From Bacteroidota bacterium (GTDB taxonomy: Bacteria; Bacteroidota; Bacteroidia; B-17B0; Aurantibacillaceae), in assembly GCA_013297775.1 (NCBI GenBank), contig JAAFIL010000001.1:61701-125700 (forward strand): a DNA stretch of 64,000 bases, in the 5' to 3' direction. The number at the start of each line of letters is the position of its first letter. The stretch's first letter is position 1. A model generated the notes under the pieces. It made no database searches. It had not been told where the DNA came from and saw nothing but the letters and a program-made list of their open reading frames with translations. The position numbers and the translations under genes were made by a program. Shown here in pieces: positions 36,266-44,499 of this stretch.

Positions 36266-36859
36266 CTATTCACTTTTATCGCCAATTAAATTTACTATAA
36301 AATTTTTTAAAGGGACAAGTGCTTCCGAGTCCAAATTCCATAATACTTTATCTTGAAAACTAAACCTATCATCACTTAATGATACAATTTTATTCTTCGT
36401 TATGATGACTTCTATATACGCTAATATTTTTGCTTTATCAGTTAAACTTTTATAGTTACCAATGGCCTCAATACATTTGGCATATTCATCAAAGCAAGAG
36501 AACACAGAGGTATGTTCGGGATGGGTCAAATTTAGCAGAAGCGATTCTAAATTACCCGCTGTTTGATCATTAGGTAAAAGAAAAATTTTACACTTACTTA
36601 ATAAATTTGAACCAATTTGCTTTTTAATATTATCATTAGTAGAAGTAATATCCTTATCGGCATCTAAACAAATTGCAATTGAAGTACCGCTGAAGATATA
36701 TCGTTCGAGTGTTTCTATTTGAGTTATTAACTTATCTTTACCGTTTAGTACTTGAATTTTATAATCCTCATCATACTTTAGTTCTGGGAAAAAGAAAGGG
36801 ATAATATCTTTAAAAAACTTCTCGTCAGTAAGACCTTCTACAAAAATAACAAATTTCAT
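36266..36859 (-). CDS. TOPRIM-domain protein, partner of the AAA ATPase
   Basis: A 197-residue protein with a TOPRIM core: Glu8 in FVEGLTDEKFF, DxD (Asp66, Asp68) in AICLDADKD, and NGKDKL between them. LLPNDQTAGNLESLLLNL (about 95-112) resembles the DUF3226/DUF4435-type TOPRIM proteins. These act as nucleases or effectors paired with ATPases in OLD, PARIS (AriB) and AbiL (AbiLii) systems. Its length is near RloB/AbiLii, but the motif set differs. The ATG shares a base with the ATPase stop (36859). Function is inferred from motif and pairing only. Confidence 0.75.
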   Translation of the reverse strand: MKFVIFVEGLTDEKFFKDIIPFFFPELKYDEDYKIQVLNGKDKLITQIETLERYIFSGTSIAICLDADKDITSTNDNIKKQIGSNLLSKCKIFLLPNDQTAGNLESLLLNLTHPEHTSVFSCFDEYAKCIEAIGNYKSLTDKAKILAYIEVIITKNKIVSLSDDRFSFQDKVLWNLDSEALVPLKNFIVNLIGDKSE

Positions 36860-37923
36860 TAGCGCAATTCTATATTGTTTTCGATGGAATGACTAAAATT
36901 TTCAAAATTGTAATAGAAAGATTTGATATCTTCTGACTTATTTTTAGCTAAACTATAACAGCTAAAAATATGTTGATGAGGTACTAGTTCAATGGTATTA
37001 AAAGCACTAGCAATAGCTTTGAGACATTCGAGATTATGTGTGGTGCAAAAAATTTGTGTGTTAGTCGTTAAAGCTGTTAAAATAATATTCTTAATAAACT
37101 CCTTTTGCTTTTGATAGTGAATTCCGTTATCTATTTCATCAATCATTAAGCGGTAATTTTTAAAAGCACTTAAACCCATTAATAATTTTAAATATTTAAC
37201 CGCACCTTGCCCTAAAACATTGATAGGAAAAGGATTGGGTGAATCGGAGGTGAAAAAAATTAGGTGTGGGTATTTGAATTCATCTTTTGCATGCCTTACT
37301 TCTATATTCTCAATATTTGGAATAAACAAGCGTAAAGCATTTAAGAAATCTTTTTTTGTTGCTAGGTTTTTTTGCACCGTTCGTTCATAATAATCTACCA
37401 AATCATCAAACAAAGAATTATCAGAGAGTAAATTATAAGAGTCGAACATTTCAGTCATCTCTGGTGGATAGTTGCAAGTGGACTGGATAGTTTGGTTATC
37501 ATGTGTGAAAATAAAACTATTCGACCATTGATTTTTTAACCCAGATACTAATTTATTGTGAAGCGTAACCTTTTGTGTATAGATTTCATCAGATTGATTT
37601 ATTTTAAACGACAGGTCAAATTCTTGTTTAGCGGCTGCTTGATTGATAAAAAAACGCACATAATTACTTCGTACTGAGAGATCTTTAATATCGTTTTCTT
37701 TGGCAATAAGTCCTTTTTCCAATAAGGCATCACCTAAGTTTTCGTTAAAAACAAATGCATCTTTATCAAATAAAAGTGCTTCTAATAAACTGGTTTTTCC
37801 AACATTATTATCACCTATAATAATGTTGAATAAACCAATGTTGTGCAATTCAGTTGAACGTAAATTTTTAAAATTATTAACTTTAAAATAGCTAAGGTGC
37901 CTATTTGAATTTGAACCGTTCAT
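36859..37923 (-). CDS. AAA/ABC-type ATPase, OLD/AAA_15-like
   Basis: A 354-residue ATPase of the SMC/OLD-related group. Its start is FKVNNFKNLRSTEL, with Walker A GDNNVGKTS (37-45), an ABC-like signature VLGQGAVKY (about 234), Walker B YRLMIDEIDNG (about 256-266) and an H-loop TTHNLECL (about 293). No zinc hook, long coiled coil or fused TOPRIM is present; the TOPRIM is in the next gene, as in PARIS and AbiL. It starts 6 bp after ugd and so is transcribed with the nucleotide-sugar operon. A defence function is inferred. Confidence 0.8.
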   Translation of the reverse strand: MNGSNSNRHLSYFKVNNFKNLRSTELHNIGLFNIIIGDNNVGKTSLLEALLFDKDAFVFNENLGDALLEKGLIAKENDIKDLSVRSNYVRFFINQAAAKQEFDLSFKINQSDEIYTQKVTLHNKLVSGLKNQWSNSFIFTHDNQTIQSTCNYPPEMTEMFDSYNLLSDNSLFDDLVDYYERTVQKNLATKKDFLNALRLFIPNIENIEVRHAKDEFKYPHLIFFTSDSPNPFPINVLGQGAVKYLKLLMGLSAFKNYRLMIDEIDNGIHYQKQKEFIKNIILTALTTNTQIFCTTHNLECLKAIASAFNTIELVPHQHIFSCYSLAKNKSEDIKSFYYNFENFSHSIENNIELR

Positions 37924-37929
37924 TGTATT

Positions 37930-39252
37930 TTAATTTGTTTTAATGCCAATGCAATAATATTCAAAATCTTGTTTTTTCATGTCGGTGTAATCAAAAATAT
38001 TACGTCCGTCAAAAATTAGTGGTTGATTTAAACGCTTTCGCATTTCAGAAAAATCGGGTACTCTAAACTCGGGCCATTCGGTTACAATTAACAGCGCATC
38101 GGCTTGGTTAAGTGTGGCATACATATCTGTTGTGTAAGCAATCGTGTCTCCTAAAATACGTTGGGCTTCGTGCATGGCAACCGGATCATAAGCAATAACC
38201 GAGGCTCCAGCTTTTAGTAGTTTGTCAATAATAACAAGGCTAGGTGCTTCGCGCATATCGTCGGTTTTAGGCTTAAACGATAAGCCCCATAGTGCTAAGG
38301 TTTTACCTTTAAAATCGTTATTAAATCGGGTGCGTACTTTATTAAATAAAACTTCTTTTTGTAAATCGTTAACTTCTTCAACAGCATTTAAAATACGCAT
38401 GGTGTATTTATTTTCTTTAGCAGTTTTAATAAGTGCTTTCACATCTTTCGGAAAACAACTGCCACCATACCCAACACCTGGATAAATAAATTTAGAACCT
38501 ATACGTGCATCGCTTCCAATGCCTTTACGCACCATGTTAACATCGGCTCCCATAATTTCGCAGAGGTTGGCTACGTCGTTCATAAAACTAATTTTGGTAG
38601 CTAACATGGCATTGGCGGCGTACTTTGTCATTTCGGCCGAGGGTATGTCCATAAAAATTATGGGATGCCCATTCATTAAAAAGGGTTTGTAAAGCCGTTT
38701 CATGCTTTCTTCTGCTTCTGTACTGTCTATACCCACTACAATGCGGTCGGGTTTCATAAAATCTTCTATAGCAGCGCCTTCTTTTAAAAATTCGGGATTG
38801 GAAGAAACATAAAATGCTAAATCGCTTTTACGCTTATCTAGTTCGGCTTTTACGGCGGCTCTTACTTTTTCGGCAGTGCCAACTGGCACGGTTGATTTAG
38901 TAACCACTACTAAAGGTTTGTTCATGTGTTGACCAATAGATGCGGCAACTGCTAATACATATTTCAAATCGGCCGATCCATCTTCGTCAGGAGGCGTGCC
39001 AACGGCTATAAACGCCACTTCAGCATCGGTTATGCTGTTTTGTAATTGTGTCGAAAAGTGCAAACGGTTTTTTTGCGTATTGCGCACTACCATTTCTTCG
39101 AGTCCTGGTTCGTAAATAGGTAGTATTCCTTTTTTTAAATTATCAATTTTTTTTTGATCAATATCTACGCACGTTACATCTACCCCCACCTCTGCAAAGC
39201 AAGTACCAGTAACTAAGCCAACATAACCCGTTCCTATAACTACAATTTTCAT
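37930..39252 (-). CDS. ugd: UDP-glucose 6-dehydrogenase
   Basis: A 440-residue enzyme oxidising UDP-glucose to UDP-glucuronate with two NAD. It shows GTGYVGLVTGTCFAEVG (NAD), SNPEFLKEGAAI, the catalytic Cys in GVGYGGSCFPKD (about 258), and LWGLSFKPKTDDMREAPS. The ATG overlaps the aminotransferase stop as TAATG. It feeds the UXS-like enzyme encoded two genes further on. Confidence 0.96.
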   Translation of the reverse strand: MKIVVIGTGYVGLVTGTCFAEVGVDVTCVDIDQKKIDNLKKGILPIYEPGLEEMVVRNTQKNRLHFSTQLQNSITDAEVAFIAVGTPPDEDGSADLKYVLAVAASIGQHMNKPLVVVTKSTVPVGTAEKVRAAVKAELDKRKSDLAFYVSSNPEFLKEGAAIEDFMKPDRIVVGIDSTEAEESMKRLYKPFLMNGHPIIFMDIPSAEMTKYAANAMLATKISFMNDVANLCEIMGADVNMVRKGIGSDARIGSKFIYPGVGYGGSCFPKDVKALIKTAKENKYTMRILNAVEEVNDLQKEVLFNKVRTRFNNDFKGKTLALWGLSFKPKTDDMREAPSLVIIDKLLKAGASVIAYDPVAMHEAQRILGDTIAYTTDMYATLNQADALLIVTEWPEFRVPDFSEMRKRLNQPLIFDGRNIFDYTDMKKQDFEYYCIGIKTN

Positions 39253-40388
39253 TATTTAATTAATTCTAATAAAGTGGTGGTAATATACTGCAAGGTATCT
39301 TCATCTAATTCGGTGTGCATGGGCAAGGATAATACACAGGCGCATAATTTTTCTGTTACAGGAAAATCACCGTTTTTGTATCGCTCGCTTTGATAGGCTT
39401 TTTGTTCGTGTAAAGGGATGGGGTAATAAATCATGGCAGGAATGCCCCTTTCGGCCAGTTGTTCACGTAATTGACCTCGGTCTATATTTTTTAATTGCAA
39501 GGTGTATTGATGAAACACATGGTTAGAGTGTGTTACTCTTGTCGGAATAATTAATTTCGGATGATTGGCAAAGGCTTTATCGTAGTAACTAGCTGCTTGA
39601 TTACGAGCCACTGCATAGGCATCTAAGTGTTTAAGTTTCGCATTTAAAACAACGGCCTGTATGGTGTCTAAGCGCGAGTTAACGCCTAATACATCGTGTA
39701 CATATTGCACACTTTGCCCGTGGTGCGCTATCATTCTTAATTTTTGGGCGAGTTCGTCGTTGTTGGTGTATATGGCTCCACCATCGCCATAACAGCCTAA
39801 GTTTTTACTTGGAAAGAAAGAAGTACACCCAATTGTACCAATGGTTCCGGCTTTGGCAGTTTTTCCGTTGGTAAAGGTGTAATCGGCGCCAATGGCTTGT
39901 GCTACATCTTCAATAACGTGGAGGTGATGCTTAGTGGCCAGTTCCATAATACGCTCCATATTGGCACATTGTCCAAACAAATGCACGGGTACAATGGCTC
40001 TTGTTTTGGGGGTAATGGCTTTTGCAATGGCTTCTACATCAATATCAAATGTATCGGGATACACATCCACTAAAACGGGCGTTAACCCTAAGAGGCCAAT
40101 TACTTCGGCAGTAGCTACATAAGTAAAACTTGCGGTAATCACTTCATCGCCTGGTTTTAAATCCAATGCCATCATGGCAATTTGTAAGGCATCGGTACCG
40201 TTGGCGCAAGGTATAACGTGTTTAACATTTAAGTAGTGTTCTAAATTGGCTTGAAATGTTTTAACCGCAGGACCGTTAATAAAAGCTGTGGTGTTAATCA
40301 CTTCTTGGATACCAGAGTCCACTTCGTGTTTTATTTTTTCGTATTGACCTTTGAGGTCAACCATTTGAATTTTTTTTTGGGCAATCAT
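39252..40388 (-). CDS. DegT/DnrJ/EryC1 sugar aminotransferase
   Basis: 378 residues from ATG 40388; an ATG 30 bp upstream lengthens it outside family alignment. A PLP-dependent aminotransferase of nucleotide-linked sugars: IQMVDLKGQYEKI start, CANGTDALQIAMMALDLKPGD, DVAQAIGADY and the PLP-binding Lys in FFPSKNLGCYGDGGAI (about 193). The substrate cannot be told from sequence; WbpE/WlbC-like enzymes act on UDP-keto-sugars derived from UDP-GlcNAc or glucuronate, consistent with adjacent ugd. First gene of the operon. Confidence 0.93.
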   Translation of the reverse strand: MIAQKKIQMVDLKGQYEKIKHEVDSGIQEVINTTAFINGPAVKTFQANLEHYLNVKHVIPCANGTDALQIAMMALDLKPGDEVITASFTYVATAEVIGLLGLTPVLVDVYPDTFDIDVEAIAKAITPKTRAIVPVHLFGQCANMERIMELATKHHLHVIEDVAQAIGADYTFTNGKTAKAGTIGTIGCTSFFPSKNLGCYGDGGAIYTNNDELAQKLRMIAHHGQSVQYVHDVLGVNSRLDTIQAVVLNAKLKHLDAYAVARNQAASYYDKAFANHPKLIIPTRVTHSNHVFHQYTLQLKNIDRGQLREQLAERGIPAMIYYPIPLHEQKAYQSERYKNGDFPVTEKLCACVLSLPMHTELDEDTLQYITTTLLELIK

Positions 40389-40462
40389 TTGAATTAATAA
40401 AGTAGCGAATTTAAGCAATTTTTTTGAGGCAGGGGCTTATGGAAGCCAATATGGGTATAATC

Positions 40463-40665
40463 GCAGGTTTCAGGAAGGAAGAAATTTGGGGTAAGTATTT
40501 TCGTGAGTTAATGGCACGCAAAGGCGCAAAGGGCGCAAAGGAATAGATGAATGAAAGGGTGGTTTGGTTTTCTAAGAAAGAGGTGTTTGGGGTAAGTATT
40601 TTCCTGGGTTAGTGGCACGCAAAGGCGCAAAGGTCGCAAAGGAATAGATGAATGAAAGGGTGGTG
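40463..40665 (+). repeat. Two tandem 101-bp units with GCAAAGG core
   Basis: Each unit is GGGGTAAGTATTTTC.TG.GTTA.TGGCACGCAAA core, GGCGCAAAGG.CGCAAAGGA, then ATAGATGAATGAAAGGGTGG. The GGCACGC starts are at 40513 and 40614. This fills most of the gap between the aminotransferase and omega-amidase genes. Same core as the other GCAAAGG elements but a different flank. Confidence 0.8.
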
Positions 40666-40711
40666 GTTTGTTTTTTAAGAAAAGGGAATTAAGAAAAAGA
40701 ATTTGGAATAG

Positions 40712-41512
40712 TTAGATCTCTAAACTAAACGCATCGGCATCTAATCCTACTGGAAAAATTTGTCTAAACTCTTCTAAATAGGTTTTACTGAGCGTGGTGC
40801 TAAACACACCCGTAGTGTTTAGTGGTGCCTCTAGTATAATTTCGCCACGAGGATTGATGATAAGGCTATCGCCGCAATGCGCAATTGCATTTCCATCTTC
40901 ACCTACTCGGTTTAAGCCCACCACATAACACTGGTTTTCGATGGCGCGGGCTATGAGTAGTTGCCGCCAAGGGTAACGCCTTACTTCGGGCCAATTGGCT
41001 ACATAAAGCAAAATATCGTACTCGGCTTGTGCGCCAGTAGCGGTGCGTTTAAAACGGTTGCGACTCCAAACGGGAAATCGTAAATCGTAACAAATTTGTG
41101 GGCAAATGGCCCAGTTGTTTAAATTGGTAATGAGGCGTTGCGAGCCAGCAGTGTAGTGTTGGTGCTCGTTACCCATACGAAATAAATGGCGTTTGTTATA
41201 CGTGAAATAAGTGCCATTGGGCTGCACCCAAAATAAACGGTTGTAGTGCCGATTGGCTTCGCGAAGGGCTACACTCCCCGTTATGACTGCCTTTTTTTGT
41301 ACCGCTTGTTTTATTAACCAATTTAAGGTTTGTGCGTTGTTGGCTTCTTCGGCTTGGGTTTCGGGGCGCATGGTAAAGCCTGTGGTAAACATTTCGGGCA
41401 ACACAATAAGGTCGCTAGCTTCGGTGTGATTGTTTAATAGTGTTTCTAAATGTGCATAATTGGCCTTAGGATTTTCCCAATGAATGTGGGTTTGAACTAA
41501 ACTAATTTTCAT
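40712..41512 (-). CDS. Nitrilase-superfamily omega-amidase (YafV-like)
   Basis: A 266-residue hydrolase with the Glu-Lys-Cys triad: Glu40 in VLPEMFTTGF, Lys107 in YNKRHLF, Cys141 in ICYDLRFPVW. The PEMFTTGFTM and CYDLRFPVWSRN blocks are typical of the YafV/omega-amidase branch, which deamidates alpha-ketoglutaramate and related repair metabolites. It is separated from neighbours on both sides by repeat elements, so it is likely its own transcript. Confidence 0.92.
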   Translation of the reverse strand: MKISLVQTHIHWENPKANYAHLETLLNNHTEASDLIVLPEMFTTGFTMRPETQAEEANNAQTLNWLIKQAVQKKAVITGSVALREANRHYNRLFWVQPNGTYFTYNKRHLFRMGNEHQHYTAGSQRLITNLNNWAICPQICYDLRFPVWSRNRFKRTATGAQAEYDILLYVANWPEVRRYPWRQLLIARAIENQCYVVGLNRVGEDGNAIAHCGDSLIINPRGEIILEAPLNTTGVFSTTLSKTYLEEFRQIFPVGLDADAFSLEI

Positions 41513-41587
41513 AAATTAAAGGTAAATCATTTTTTAAATTTTCAACGGTCTATCTATGATTAAAATTGGATAGAAGAACTTTGGAAA

Positions 41588-41819
41588 CATTGAGTTTCTT
41601 TTCCGTGAGTGGTGGAAGCGGCAGCCCAATGCAAACCTTTGCGTGCTTTTGTGCGAGTGAGGAGGCGACCTAAGAAGCCACCGCAACCGCAACAAAAGCC
41701 GCAAAGGGTAAATTGGCTAAAGCGGACGACACGACCCCCAAGGTGGAACTTGGTGGTTTGAAATTTTGTTTTATTACTTATTAGCTGAGTGGTTTGTACC
41801 TACCATAGGGGGACACGGC
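41588..41819 (+). repeat. Structured dispersed element, copy 2 of 3
   Basis: Contains TTTTCCGTGAGTGGTGGAAG, CGGCAGCCCAAT, GCGTGCTTTTGTGCGAGTGA, GGAGGCGACC, AGAAGCCACCGCAACCGC, AACAAAAGCCGCAAA, ATTGGCTAAAGCGGA, CGACCCCC, and about 67 bp later GGGGGACACGGC. It pairs internally into a long hairpin. The GCTTTTGTG/CAACAAAAGC stem differs from copy 1 by compensating changes. Part of the 526-bp gap between omega-amidase and the MFS gene. Confidence 0.8.
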
Positions 41820-41889
41820 TTTAACTTAGATTTAGAGAATGTATTATTTTAATGTGAAAGCTAAAACTCAACAAGAAACCTAGTGTGTA

Positions 41890-41935
41890 AAATAAGTATG
41901 TCACGCAAAGGCGCAAAGGGCGCAAAGCAAGCAAT
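41890..41935 (+). repeat. Single GCAAAGG repeat unit
   Basis: GTCACGCAAAGGCGCAAAGG and GCGCAAAGCAAGCAATGAAT, a single core without the leader, in the gap upstream of the MFS gene end. The rest of the gap (41936-42038) is AT-rich with nothing seen. Confidence 0.75.
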
Positions 41936-42038
41936 GAATCTATTTTATGAACGCTATTAATCTTTTAATAGAAAGAAAAATTTGTTGCGAGTTGCTTTGT
42001 ATTTTTGTAATTCTTTTTTTTCGTTTCACAAAAAATTA

Positions 42039-43466
42039 TTAATGCGCCGCGTTAGTAGTTGTGGTTTCGATGCCTTGTTTTTTGAGTAAGACCGATACGC
42101 GCCAACCATAAAAACCTAAGTAAGCAAAACAAATAACGCCAACGGCATAACTGGCTTTAATGCCTAAGTATGCGTCTTCGCCTAGCTTGCCTTGTAAGCC
42201 ACTAATAAGCCCGCCGCCCATAATCATCATAATTAAAAAACTACTGCCTTGGTTAGTGTGTTTGCCTAAACCGGCAATGGCTAAAGTAAAAATACAAGGC
42301 CAAAGGGTTGAGCAAAATAAGCCAACCGAAATGAACGCATATACACTTACCAATCCGGTGCTTAACATGCCAATTAATAAAGCTAAACTGCCACACACCG
42401 AGTAAATAATTAATTGCCGCGCTGGGTTTCCTTTGCTTAAATAATCGCCAATGATCATAATTAAGATAACGCCTGCATACGGATAAAACGGATTCAAATC
42501 ACGTCCCATGAATTGGTTAACACCTAAAAAAACAAGAAACGCCAAATAGGGCATCAGCAAAGGTAACCAACGTTTTAAAGTTGGCTTTACATTAAAAGCT
42601 GATGCTGCGCCTGCCCAACGACCGATCATTAAGCTGGCCCAAAATAAAGATACATAAGGAGCTGCCTCCGAGGTTGGAATGTTTAAATGTAATTTTAAAT
42701 ACTCGGGTAAGTTAGAGGCGGTGGCAACTTCTACGCCCACGTAAATGAAGATGGCCAACATTCCTAATACCAATTGTGGATAAGCCAATGCTGATTGGCG
42801 TGGCGCAATATCTGTTTTTAATGGCGCAGGTTCTTCGATGGTGTTGGGTAGGTTTGAAAGTTTAAATACAATAGCTACTAAGATAAATGCTAAACCTAAA
42901 ATAAGATATGGTATTTGAACACCGCTGATGTCGTTGAGTTGCGGGGTTATGCCTTCTTGTTTAGGACCAAAAATAGCATAGCTAACTAACAAGGGCCCTA
43001 TTGTTGTACCAACGTTATTAATGCCTCCTGCTAAACTTAAACGTTGCGATCCTAATTCGGGATTACCCATACGAATTACTAAGGGATTAGCGGCCGTTTG
43101 CTGCAACGAAAACCCAAGTGCTACAATAAATAAGCCAGCAATCATCCAATTAAACGAGGTAAACTGAGCGGCAGGGTAAAATAAAAACGTGCCTATGGCC
43201 GAAATTAGTAAACCTAATGCAATGCCATTTTTATAGCCCAAGCGATTTAAAATATCGCCTCTATTGATAGCGGATAAGCCAACATAAATTAAGGAGCCAA
43301 TTGTATAAGCAATGTAAAACGCTATGGATACCAATTGCGCTTGCCCTTGCGTCATATTTAATTTTTCTTTAAATACTGGAATTAAAATATCGTTAGAGGC
43401 CGCCACAAATCCCCAAAAAAAGAAAACAGAAATGAGCGTTAAAAATGCGGTTCGATTACTTTGCAT
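42039..43466 (-). CDS. Sugar MFS transporter (FucP/GluP-like)
   Basis: A 475-residue permease with about 12 membrane helices. FFWGFVAASNDILIPVFK (about 17-34), GSLIYVG...GYKNGIALGLLI, LQQTAANPLVIRMGNPE (about 122-138) and QRLSLAGGINNVGTTIGP are FucP-family hallmarks. Proton-coupled uptake of a hexose such as fucose, glucose or galactose is expected; the sugar cannot be called. It stands alone, oriented away from the rRNA methyltransferase gene. Confidence 0.92.
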   Translation of the reverse strand: MQSNRTAFLTLISVFFFWGFVAASNDILIPVFKEKLNMTQGQAQLVSIAFYIAYTIGSLIYVGLSAINRGDILNRLGYKNGIALGLLISAIGTFLFYPAAQFTSFNWMIAGLFIVALGFSLQQTAANPLVIRMGNPELGSQRLSLAGGINNVGTTIGPLLVSYAIFGPKQEGITPQLNDISGVQIPYLILGLAFILVAIVFKLSNLPNTIEEPAPLKTDIAPRQSALAYPQLVLGMLAIFIYVGVEVATASNLPEYLKLHLNIPTSEAAPYVSLFWASLMIGRWAGAASAFNVKPTLKRWLPLLMPYLAFLVFLGVNQFMGRDLNPFYPYAGVILIMIIGDYLSKGNPARQLIIYSVCGSLALLIGMLSTGLVSVYAFISVGLFCSTLWPCIFTLAIAGLGKHTNQGSSFLIMMIMGGGLISGLQGKLGEDAYLGIKASYAVGVICFAYLGFYGWRVSVLLKKQGIETTTTNAAH

Positions 43467-43602
43467 ATAAAAACTTTAAAAGTGAAGGTAATTGTATTTA
43501 TTAGCGAATGTGGTGCGTTAAAGTAGAGTTGTTAACCGTTTCCTTTTAATTACCCTAAAATGGGTTGTGTAATTGTATAATAGGATTGTGTATTTTTACC
43601 TT

Positions 43603-44478
43603 ATGATGGAATTAGTGTACCCTACTCGTTGGAAAGACTATGAATTGCTAGACTGTGGCGATTTTGAGAAATTAGAACGCTTTGGTCAATATGTTACCAT
43701 ACGTCCTGAACCGCAAGCCGTTTGGCCACGCGTGCGCCCTACTGCCGAATGGGAGAAACAAGCGCATGTAAAATTTGTTTCGAAAAGTAGTAGCAGTGGC
43801 GAGTGGAAAAAATTAAAAACCATGCCCGATCAATGGACTATTCAATATAACGTTGCCAAAGCAACAGATCTCACATTTCGTTTGGGATTAACCGCCTTTA
43901 AACACGTTGGTATTTTTCCGGAGCAGGCGGTTAATTGGGATAGTCTTTATACTTATTTGAAACCCCTTTCGAAGCCAAAATTTTTAAATTTATTTGCTTA
44001 CACTGGCGGCGCAAGTATAGCTGCACGGGCTGCGGGTGCCGAGGTTACGCACGTGGATAGCATTAAACAAGTGTTGAGTTGGGCTAACGAAAATATGCAA
44101 AAAAGTAAGTTAGATAATATCCGTTGGTTAGTGGACGATGCGCTTAAATTTGTAAAAAAAGAAATGCGCCGTGGAAGCATTTACCAAGGCATTATACTGG
44201 ACCCGCCTGCATTTGGACACGGCCCCAATGGCGAAAAATGGAAACTTGAAGATAACATTGCCGAAATGATAGAAGGTGTGTTAACTTTATTAGACAAAGA
44301 AAAGCATTTACTCATATTGAATGCGTATTCATTAGGGTTTTCGGCATTAGTACCCCAAAATTTATTACAACCTTTTGCTCACAAACACAAAAGTAAACTT
44401 AGCATTGGCGAGTTATATTTACCTGCCAAATCGGGTGTTAACTTACCTTTGGGGGTTTGGGGTAAACTTCAAAAATAA
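43603..44478 (+). CDS. Class I SAM-dependent methyltransferase, RlmI/RlmK-like
   Basis: About 291 residues from ATG 43603 (or 43606, the next codon). The catalytic domain has FLNLFAYTGGASIAARAAGA (about 130-150), VDSIKQVLSWA, and ILDPPAFGHGPNGEKWK (about 202), the DPPAFG motif of 23S rRNA cytosine/guanine methyltransferases. The N-terminal part (about 1-60) is not a full PUA domain as in RlmI, so the target site is uncertain. It lies 21 bp before the PLD gene. Confidence 0.85.
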   Translation: MMELVYPTRWKDYELLDCGDFEKLERFGQYVTIRPEPQAVWPRVRPTAEWEKQAHVKFVSKSSSSGEWKKLKTMPDQWTIQYNVAKATDLTFRLGLTAFKHVGIFPEQAVNWDSLYTYLKPLSKPKFLNLFAYTGGASIAARAAGAEVTHVDSIKQVLSWANENMQKSKLDNIRWLVDDALKFVKKEMRRGSIYQGIILDPPAFGHGPNGEKWKLEDNIAEMIEGVLTLLDKEKHLLILNAYSLGFSALVPQNLLQPFAHKHKSKLSIGELYLPAKSGVNLPLGVWGKLQK

Positions 44479-44499
44479 TACCAAACTAAAGATAGACTT

